Source: Pseudomonadota bacterium
Lineage (GTDB): Bacteria > Myxococcota > Polyangia > Polyangiales > Polyangiaceae
DNA: 13,005 bases
Reading direction: 5' to 3'
NCBI GenBank assembly: GCA_023419055.1
Contig: JAEZYO010000948.1
Span: forward strand, 1-13,005
Shown here: one piece after another, positions 7,461-12,838 of the stretch
How the letters are laid out: the number at the start of each line of letters is the position of its first letter
How positions within the stretch are numbered: the stretch's first letter is position 1
Translations under genes and position numbers: made by a program
Notes under the pieces: model-generated
Told to the model about the DNA's origin: nothing
Databases searched by the model: none
Seen by the model: only the letters and a program-made list of their open reading frames with translations

Positions 7461-7488
7461 GCGCTATCAGGAATTTTCTGATACGCGC
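7461..7488. promoter_or_regulatory. Operator-like inverted repeat upstream of the response regulator
   Basis: TATCAG (7465-7470) and CTGATA (7478-7483) form a perfect inverted repeat around the AT-rich spacer GAATTTT. GCGC on the left (7461-7464) and GCGC on the right (7485-7488) extend the symmetry with one bulged C. The dyad lies 70-97 bp before the regulator GTG. NarL-type regulators often bind 7-bp half-sites with short spacers, so autoregulation is plausible. If transcribed it would instead be a leader hairpin. Confidence 0.4.
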
Positions 7489-7557
7489 GAGACACCACCC
7501 GCTCGCAGAAATTTGAGCCGATCCGTCAGGCTTCCGCTTCTGGACTTTCAGGGCGAG

Positions 7558-8253
7558 GTGCGGCAAATCCCGGCCGTGGGCGCGACTGACCGACCGAGAA
7601 CAGTCCTCATCGTCGATGATCACCCGATCGTCCGCGAGGGCCTACGCGCGCTCCTCAACCAACAGCCCGACCTCGAGGTGTGCGCCGAGGCGACCAACTC
7701 GATCGAAGCGTTGGCCGCGCTCAAGGCGCGCCGCCCGGACGCCGCGCTCGTCGACGTGGCGCTCGGGCGCGAGAGCGGTTTGGAGCTGATTTCTCAGCTC
7801 AAACGCGCGGAGCCCAAGCTTGCGATCCTCGCGCTCTCGATGCACGACGAGTTCACGTTCGCGGAGCGCGCGCTCCGTCACGGCGCGAGCGGCTACGTGA
7901 TGAAGCACGAAGCCACGGACATGATGTTGAACGCGCTCCGTCAGGTGCTGAGCGGCAAGATCAGCTTCAGCGGCGCCGTGACGGAGCGCTTGCTGCGCAG
8001 CATGGGGCCGCGGTCCATCGCCGAGAACCGCACTGGCGTCGAACGCCTCAGCGCGCGCGAGCTCGAGGTTTTCCGGCTGATCGGAATGGGGCTTTCCACG
8101 ATCGAGATCGCGACTCAGCTCCACATCAGTAACAAAACGGTCGAGACACACCGTCTACGCATCAAAGAGAAGCTGGAAGTCGAGACCGCGACTCAACTCG
8201 TGGTGCTGGCAGTCCAGTACTTCGGCGACTTCGCCAACAAGTCGCCAGGCTGA
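7558..8253 (+). CDS. NarL/FixJ-type two-component response regulator
   Basis: 231 residues from the GTG at 7558, the usual size for this family. The receiver domain (about 14-130) has acidic Asp20-Asp21, phosphoacceptor Asp66 (ALVDVAL), Ser94 in the switch position and Lys116 in YVMKHEA. A LuxR-type helix-turn-helix (about 162-220) reads LSARELEVFRLIGMGLSTIE and then IATQLHISNKTVETHRLRIK. Phosphorylation would drive dimerisation and DNA binding. Start choice is uncertain: there is no in-frame ATG. The GTG at 7558 follows AGGGCGAG (7550-7557), a GTG at 7576 has no ribosome site, and a TTG at 7363 would add an unrecognisable extension. The kinase gene follows after 29 bp on the same strand and carries a HisKA_3 domain, the usual partner of NarL regulators, so the pair is probably cognate. 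Confidence 0.93.
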   Translation: MRQIPAVGATDRPRTVLIVDDHPIVREGLRALLNQQPDLEVCAEATNSIEALAALKARRPDAALVDVALGRESGLELISQLKRAEPKLAILALSMHDEFTFAERALRHGASGYVMKHEATDMMLNALRQVLSGKISFSGAVTERLLRSMGPRSIAENRTGVERLSARELEVFRLIGMGLSTIEIATQLHISNKTVETHRLRIKEKLEVETATQLVVLAVQYFGDFANKSPG

Positions 8254-8259
8254 ACGGAA

Positions 8260-8278
8260 GCGACGACCCAGTCGTCGC
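8260..8278 (+). promoter_or_regulatory. Intercistronic hairpin between regulator and kinase
   Basis: GCGACGAC (8260-8267) and GTCGTCGC (8271-8278) form a perfect 8-bp stem with a 3-base loop. It fills most of the 29-bp gap and ends four bases before the ATG at 8283. No T-run follows, so it is not a classical terminator. It would cover the ribosome binding region and could lower kinase translation relative to the regulator. Confidence 0.45.
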
Positions 8279-8282
8279 CCGG

Positions 8283-9875
8283 ATGGTCCCGGATTCGAAC
8301 ATGACGAGCAGCCCCGCTCTCTCGCTGATCCTCTGCGATCGCGAGGAGCAGATCGACGACCAATTCTTCCAGACCGTGCAGCTCAAGTTCGGGCTCGGCA
8401 AACCAGTCGTCGTCATCGCCGGCACCGAACGGCGCCGCGCGCTCTACCTGCGCCTGCAGCACGCGGGCATGGAGGTCGACGAGCTCGAACGAAGCAGGCG
8501 CCTGCTGGGCTTCGAGGCGAGCGAGATCCTGAACCGCTGCTGCGTCGACGGGACCCCCGAGCGGGCGCGATTGAGAGAGGCACTCGCTCCCGCGTTGAAC
8601 CGCGGCGAGAACGCGAGCCCGCCCACGCTCTTGGTCGAGCTCTCCGCGCTGCTCTTGGGAAACGGACGTCACGCGGCGGCGGTGGAGCTCGGAGGGTTGC
8701 TCGCCGAGCTCGCCCGCGAGGAAGCCTTCGAGCTCATTTCGGTTCATTCACGGGAGACCTTCCGCGACGCGTTCGCCCCTCCTCCCGCCCTCGTCGATAC
8801 TAAGCTCGACGAGCTCGGCCCGGACAGCCGCGGCTCCGGTAGGTTCGAAGCGGCGAGCCCGGTCGAGTCGATCCTGATCGTGGAAGACGATCCGGACTTC
8901 TCGGCGAGCCTCCGCGCGCTCCTCGAGCATTTCGGGTACCGGGTCATCGGCGTCGCCTCCAGCGCGGAGCAGGCGCTCGAAGCGGCGGCCCTCGATCCAC
9001 CCGATCTGGTGATCTTGGACATCGGCTTGAGCGGAGCGCTCGACGGTGTCGACGTCATGACCCTGTGGCGAAAGCGCCAACCGCAGGGACCGGCCGTCGT
9101 CTATCTCACCGGGCGCAGCGACGAGTCCACCCTGCGGCGTATTCGCAGGACGGAGAACCACGGATTTCTACTGAAGCCCTGCCAGGGCGCGCAGCTTCAG
9201 GCCGTGGTCAAGCTCGCCCTCGATCGCCGCCGGCGCGAGCAGAGGGCGCTCGGCATCGCGCGCTCGTACGCGACGTCCGCCCATGATTCGCTGCAGCACC
9301 TGCTCGCGGACCTCCACGATCAGGTCGGACAGCCGCTGGTCGGCGTCAGCATCTTGTGCAGGTTGCTCGCTCAGCAAGCGCCCGAGCCGCACGCGAGCAC
9401 GGTCCTGCGCATCGAGGAGCTCGTGAACACCGCCACGGCTCGCCTCGCTCGCATCATGCGAGACGGCTACCTCGCGCCGCTCGAGCACGTGCAGCTCACG
9501 AACCGCCTCTCGCGGCTGTGCGCGGACACGCGCGCGGTCTTCGGAGTCGAGGTAAGCTTGGAGGTCGACCCCGACGTCGACGAGCGCGATCCTTTTCGCG
9601 CCAACGAGCTCTCCCTGATCGCGCAAGAAGCCGTGACCAACGCGATCCGCCACGGTCACGCCGCCGCGATTCGCGTCGCGCTCCGGAGGTCCGGGGCGAC
9701 TGTTTGCCTCTGCGTGGACGACGACGGCGTGGGCCCTCAGAAGAACCGCGGAAAGAGCGCCGGAATCGGCATAGGAATGATGGAGTACCGGAGCCGCTTG
9801 TGCGGGGCGACGCTCGATATCTCCTCGCTCGATCCGGCTGGAACTCGCGTGACCTGTTGCTGGCGCGCGCCCTGA
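8283..9875 (+). CDS. MEDS-receiver-HisKA_3 sensor histidine kinase
   Basis: 530 residues. Residues 12-165 fit the MEDS (MEthanogen/methylotroph, DcmR Sensory) domain: QFFQTVQLKFGLGKPVVVIA, then LYLRLQHAGMEVD, then EILNRCCVDGTPERARLREA. Residues 195-315 are a receiver domain with Glu201-Asp202-Asp203, phosphoacceptor Asp246 (VILDIGL), Thr276 and Lys298 (LLKPC). The kinase core has His345 in LADLHDQVGQPLVGVS (HisKA_3). Its ATPase domain has N-box Asn453 (AQEAVTNAIRHGH), DDDGVG (479-484) and GIGIGM (494-499). There is no membrane segment, so it is a cytoplasmic sensor. It lies just downstream of a NarL regulator. The receiver sits before the kinase core rather than after it, which suggests internal control. 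An ATG at 8301 is an alternative start and has a GGA eight bases upstream; 8283 has no clear ribosome site. Confidence 0.92.
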   Translation: MVPDSNMTSSPALSLILCDREEQIDDQFFQTVQLKFGLGKPVVVIAGTERRRALYLRLQHAGMEVDELERSRRLLGFEASEILNRCCVDGTPERARLREALAPALNRGENASPPTLLVELSALLLGNGRHAAAVELGGLLAELAREEAFELISVHSRETFRDAFAPPPALVDTKLDELGPDSRGSGRFEAASPVESILIVEDDPDFSASLRALLEHFGYRVIGVASSAEQALEAAALDPPDLVILDIGLSGALDGVDVMTLWRKRQPQGPAVVYLTGRSDESTLRRIRRTENHGFLLKPCQGAQLQAVVKLALDRRRREQRALGIARSYATSAHDSLQHLLADLHDQVGQPLVGVSILCRLLAQQAPEPHASTVLRIEELVNTATARLARIMRDGYLAPLEHVQLTNRLSRLCADTRAVFGVEVSLEVDPDVDERDPFRANELSLIAQEAVTNAIRHGHAAAIRVALRRSGATVCLCVDDDGVGPQKNRGKSAGIGIGMMEYRSRLCGATLDISSLDPAGTRVTCCWRAP

Positions 9876-9904
9876 CCTTTCCCGTCGCGGATCCGAAACA
9901 GACT

Positions 9905-9934
9905 CGACGTAGGATGCGGCCATGTCCTACGTCG
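9905..9934 (+). promoter_or_regulatory. Stem-loop enclosing the ribosome site and start codon of the lectin gene
   Basis: CGACGTAGGA (9905-9914) and TCCTACGTCG (9925-9934) are perfect reverse complements, 10 bp, around a 10-base loop. The left arm contains AGGA (9911-9914), which is the Shine-Dalgarno of the lectin gene, seven bases before the ATG. That ATG (9922-9924) lies in the loop. In the mRNA this would mask the ribosome site. On DNA it could equally be an operator. Confidence 0.6.
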
Positions 9935-10239
9935 CACCGCTCAACTTGCTCTCTTCGATCGTGGTCCTCGACGGCTCCATCGAGACCTGGCCCATGCTCG
10001 ATCCGTCGCTCGGCGATAGACGCGAGTTTCGTCAGCCGGTCCTGTTCGAGCGCAGCTTCAGCCATCCGCCGGTGGTCCAGGTGGGCCTCGTGGGCATCGA
10101 TGCGAGCAAGGAAGACAACCTGCGGCTCCGGCTGCGCGCCGAAGACATCACGCCCGGGGGCTTCACGCTCCTCGCCGAAACCTGGCTCAACACCAAGCTC
10201 TGGTCGGTCGAGGTCTCCTGGCTCGCCATCGGCAGCTAG
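9922..10239 (+). CDS. H-type lectin domain protein
   Basis: 105 residues, almost entirely one domain (about 35-104). The stretch SFSHPPVVQVGLVGIDASKE, then NLRLRLRAEDITPGGFTLLA, then ETWLNTKLWSVEVSWLAIG matches the H-type lectin family (Helix pomatia agglutinin, C-terminal domain of discoidins). Characteristic elements are the F-x-x-PP start, N-L-R, GF, TW-x-x-T and the closing V-x-W-x-A strand. Family members bind GalNAc or galactose and form trimers or hexamers. No signal peptide is seen, so it is cytoplasmic or leaves by a non-classical route. The start is fixed by the AGGA seven bases upstream. The gene follows the kinase by 46 bp on the same strand and may be co-transcribed with it. It meets the next gene tail to tail with 2 bp between stops. 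Confidence 0.88.
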   Translation: MSYVAPLNLLSSIVVLDGSIETWPMLDPSLGDRREFRQPVLFERSFSHPPVVQVGLVGIDASKEDNLRLRLRAEDITPGGFTLLAETWLNTKLWSVEVSWLAIGS

Positions 10240-10241
10240 GA

Positions 10242-11276
10242 TCACCTCACCGCGATCGAGCTCGTCCCGCTGAGCCACTCGCTCGGAGAAGGAGCTCGAG
10301 TCGATGCCGCGAACGTCACGGTGCCCTGGTTGTTCCCGGGATCGGTGTCGTTCAAGCCGACTCGCAGCTCTCCGGCGAACGGGGCCGAAAATGTTCGCTC
10401 GCGGCCCACGACCACTCCCCAGACAGACCCCGCCCCCACGAGCGCGATGGCGCAGGCGTGCCGGGCGTCCGCGAACGGTGCTTGTTTGAAGTTGTAGCGG
10501 CGCGCCTCGTCGCCCGGATACCCGGCAGGATCGATGGTTTGGTCGTAAAAAGAGCCGACTTGGTAGCGTCCCGCAGCGCTCAGAGTCACCACTTCGCCCG
10601 CGATGAGCGGCCTCCTGGTGAGCGCGGCCGGGGCGTAGCTCGCCGATCTGCGCGTCGGCGGCACCGAGGACGGCTGGTAAGCGGAGACCACGAGCTCGAG
10701 CCCGACGATGCCGTCCGACTCGAGCTCGAGCAGGTGCGTGGGCGAGGCCCAAGCCTTCCTCAGCGTCTCTTGCGTGATGCGGATCAACCCGATGGTCTCG
10801 GTGCGCCCCCCCGCATCGCCGTCGACGACCTCGAGCATGACTCCTTCGGGTGGGACCGCCGCGACGGGCACGACGAACTCGTATTTGAACAGCGCGCTCG
10901 CGCGATCGGGCATCACCGGGCTGACGAGGCCAGGGTTCGCACCTTTGCTGAGACGGAGCATCAAGTCCGGCTTCTCTGGCGAGTCTGCTCCGCCCGCAGG
11001 GGCTCGAGCGAGCCCACAAAGCAGCTCCACGCCCTCACCCGCCATGGGGTCCCAAACGGCCGATGCGGCCGCACCCGCGAGCTTGCAAGCGACCTCGTCT
11101 CGTTCGGATACCGGCGCGTCCCAGGGGCTCTGGGTGTTCGGGCGGGTCTCCGAAACCCTGACGTGATCGACGCGCAGCACGACTTCACTCGGGAGGCCCC
11201 CGTCAGGGTGCTCGGCGGGTCGACCCGAACACGCGACTGCCAGGATCACCACTCCGCAGCACGAACCAAGGCGCAT
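10242..11276 (-). CDS. Lipoprotein with C2-like region and PA-IL (LecA)-like domain
   Basis: 344 residues from the ATG at 11276. The signal peptide is lipoprotein-type: hydrophobic 7-14, then AVAC with Cys16. Residues about 85-200 look like a C2-type beta sandwich: PDLMLRLSKGAN, ALFKYEFVVPV, MLEVVDGDAGG, GLIRIT and GLELVVSAY. Residues about 225-325 resemble the Pseudomonas galactophilic lectin PA-IL: AGEVVTLSAAGRY, an indel-rich middle, FSAPFAGELRVGLNDTDPGN and NQGTVTF. PA-IL binds calcium and galactose through an Asp in a YND motif, a Thr, and an Asn-Asn pair. Here ND (309-310) and NN (315-316) are kept while the loop between is two residues shorter. Sugar binding is therefore plausible but unproven. 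The frame is open 68 codons further upstream, without a signal peptide at that end. It is divergent from the Cys-rich gene. Confidence 0.82.
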   Translation of the reverse strand: MRLGSCCGVVILAVACSGRPAEHPDGGLPSEVVLRVDHVRVSETRPNTQSPWDAPVSERDEVACKLAGAAASAVWDPMAGEGVELLCGLARAPAGGADSPEKPDLMLRLSKGANPGLVSPVMPDRASALFKYEFVVPVAAVPPEGVMLEVVDGDAGGRTETIGLIRITQETLRKAWASPTHLLELESDGIVGLELVVSAYQPSSVPPTRRSASYAPAALTRRPLIAGEVVTLSAAGRYQVGSFYDQTIDPAGYPGDEARRYNFKQAPFADARHACAIALVGAGSVWGVVVGRERTFSAPFAGELRVGLNDTDPGNNQGTVTFAASTRAPSPSEWLSGTSSIAVR

Positions 11277-11283
11277 TAGAACG

Positions 11284-11312
11284 ATGTCACGCGTCGACAC
11301 CCTGGCTGTCAA
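11284..11312 (-). promoter_or_regulatory. Candidate promoter giving a leaderless lipoprotein mRNA
   Basis: On the minus strand a perfect TTGACA (11312-11307), a 17-bp spacer and TGACAT (11289-11284) precede the ATG at 11276 by only seven bases. The start site would fall at or next to the ATG. No Shine-Dalgarno is visible there, which fits a leaderless message. The -10 matches consensus at only three positions. Confidence 0.4.
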
Positions 11313-11446
11313 CGCTTCAGAAAAGACCCTTCCGTTCGACGCGTCGCTGACGCTGTAAAGCTTGGGCGCCGACGGATGGAGTCGAGAGAGGGTGCAATAA
11401 AACTCGCGTCGCTTCGAGAACGAGAACCGTGTAGTCGCGAGGGGTG

Positions 11447-12223
11447 ATGAGCTGGGTGTCGAGCGGTCGCTCTCGAACACGTCTTCTTCGTCTGCTTTCT
11501 AGCGCGGGGGCCTCGCTCCTGACGCTCTCGGTTCTCGTCTCCGTGAGCTGCTCCGGACGCACCGAGCGCAAGGGGCCGGATCCCTCTGGCTCCGGCGGAG
11601 CCGGAGAGGCCGGAGCTGCGGGAGAAACCGGGGCTGCCGGAGCCGACGGAGCCGGCGAGGGCGGCAACTGGTCCGGGCCCGCGACTGGAGAGGCGTGCGA
11701 CGTCTCCGACGTCGAGAGCTGCGGCTCCGAGGACGATCTGTGTTGCGCCCGCGCGGGTGGAGCCAAGTGCGTCCCGAGCTCCCTTCAGGACTGCGGCGCA
11801 TGTGGCATCGCTTGCAACACCGCTACAGCGAGCGCTTGCGTGGACGGGGAGTGTGCTTGCGGCGACGAGCCCGCTTGCACGGGGCAGGCGCCGTATTGCT
11901 TCCTCCAGCACTGCGTCCAGTGCCGAAAAGACGACGATTGCACGAAGCCTGGCCTCACGCAGTGTGTCGAGGGCGCCTGTCAGCAATGCGATCCAGCCGA
12001 AAACACGGGCTGTTCGGGCTACGCGGCCGCCTGCAACGAGGACGGGATCTGCGTGCGCTGCAGCGAGAAGCACCCCTGCCCCGCTCCGCTTTACTGCGAC
12101 ATCGAGGACTCCCGGTGCAAAGGTTGCGCAGAGCACCACGATTGTGGCTTCGCGAACGCCCCGATCTGCATCGTGATCGATGACGTCTTCAGTGAGTGCC
12201 AGGCTTGCGAGAGCGACGAATAG
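11447..12223 (+). CDS. Cys-rich repeat lipoprotein, 5' part ending at an in-frame TAG
   Basis: 258 residues from the ATG at 11447, preceded by GAGG at 11439-11442. A GTG at 11444 would add one residue. An arginine-rich start and a hydrophobic segment (about 21-34) lead to SCSG, a lipoprotein-like site but with a poor lipobox (Ser at -3). A Gly/Ala/Glu linker with seven Gly-X-Y triplets (50-70) follows. Then comes a Cys-rich region with CGACGIAC, of the CGxCGxxC type frequent in myxobacterial surface proteins. After it come units of the form C-x2-C-x5 or x7-C-x4-9-C starting at 11912. The protein would be a disulfide-rich, surface-anchored repeat protein of unknown ligand. The frame ends at a TAG (12221-12223) in the middle of a repeat unit, and the same repeats continue beyond it. 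The stop is therefore either a mutation or a read-through site. Confidence 0.8.
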   Translation: MSWVSSGRSRTRLLRLLSSAGASLLTLSVLVSVSCSGRTERKGPDPSGSGGAGEAGAAGETGAAGADGAGEGGNWSGPATGEACDVSDVESCGSEDDLCCARAGGAKCVPSSLQDCGACGIACNTATASACVDGECACGDEPACTGQAPYCFLQHCVQCRKDDDCTKPGLTQCVEGACQQCDPAENTGCSGYAAACNEDGICVRCSEKHPCPAPLYCDIEDSRCKGCAEHHDCGFANAPICIVIDDVFSECQACESDE

Positions 12224-12798
12224 TGCGCGGAGCGCGACCCCGAGCGGGGGCATTGCCTGGATGACGGCACTTGCTCCCCCTGCGATCCGAGTGACGACGC
12301 GGGGTGCAATGACAAGGAATGCCGCGACGACCCGGATGGCGGTTACAGCTGCCAGGCGTGCGAGAGTCATTCCGATTGCAACGACTTCGAGAAGCCGCTC
12401 TGCGACGCGGAAACTCACACCTGCCGGCCGTGCAACGACCCGAGCATCGATGAATCCGAGGGCTGTGCCGGGCGCAGTCCAGGCGCTCCCGTCTGCGTCA
12501 CGAGCGGCGAGTTCGAGGGTTTCTGCGCCCTCTGCCACCCCGAGACCAACCAAGGGTGCTGGCCAGCGGCGCCGTTCTGTGACGATAGCGGCTTCGAGTG
12601 CAAGGAGTGCCTCGGAGCTGGGGACTGCGCTCCGGGCTTCGAATGTTCACCGAACCAGGAGTGCATCGGGTGCACGAGTGACGCCGACTGCACCGAAAAC
12701 CCCGCGGGCCCCGAGTGTGTGAGCGTCGTCGGGGGCAAGGCCTGTCGCCACTGCGACCCTGTCGACCACTCGGGGTGCAGCGCGCCGACTCCCGTCTG
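11912..12798 (+). repeat. Twelve-unit cysteine repeat array spanning the TAG
   Basis: Twelve units follow C-x2-C-x(5, 7 or 10)-C-x(4-9)-C. One type has a 5-residue second gap, often ending in Asp (CVQCRKDDDC, CKGCAEHHDC, CQACESHSDC, CIGCTSDADC). The other has a 7-residue gap, often beginning D/H-P and ending in Gly (CQQCDPAENTGC, CALCHPETNQGC, CRHCDPVDHSGC). The fifth unit is CQACESDE-stop-C; the stop takes exactly the fifth place of a 5-residue gap. Five units start before the stop and seven after it. Confidence 0.8.
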
Positions 12799-12838
12799 CA
12801 ACGCCGGGGTCATCTGTGATCCCGCACCTCAGCCCTGA
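12224..12838 (+). pseudogene. 3' continuation of the Cys-rich lipoprotein gene after the TAG
   Basis: 204 sense codons in the same frame as the upstream gene, from the base after the TAG to a TGA at 12836-12838. It encodes 31 cysteines in the same repeat pattern and keeps G/C-rich third positions. It contains no ATG, GTG or TTG codon in frame until a GTG near 12720, so it cannot easily be translated alone. With the upstream part it would make a 463-residue protein. It is either the orphaned end of a gene broken by a recent nonsense mutation, or the extension of a protein made by TAG read-through. A sequencing error at one base is the third option. Confidence 0.7.

Larger units (their letters stand above)
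7025..7557. other. Intergenic region upstream of the two-component operon
   Basis: About 530 bp with lower GC than its surroundings and no supported gene. Several features suggest control DNA: a 20-bp near-palindrome at 7216-7235, a small stem TCCCG/CGGGA at 7234-7250, and an operator-like dyad at 7461-7488. A TTGACC at 7270-7275 could be a -35 element, but no good -10 follows at 16-18 bp. A frame with the regulator is open back to a TTG at 7363, but the extra 65 residues resemble nothing known and use unbiased codons. Confidence 0.5.

Noticed and set aside
7363..7557. TTG start giving a 65-residue N-terminal extension of the response regulator
   Set aside because: The extension matches nothing, crosses an operator-like dyad, and makes the protein longer than usual for the NarL family.
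9496..11019. Minus-strand frame of 507 codons across kinase end, lectin and lipoprotein
   Set aside because: It is Arg-rich and antisense to, or out of frame with, three genes that have clear domains.
11309..12553. Minus-strand frame of 414 codons opposite the Cys-rich gene
   Set aside because: It is Ala/Val-rich antisense of a repeat gene. The plus strand has a ribosome site, an export signal and a regular cysteine pattern.
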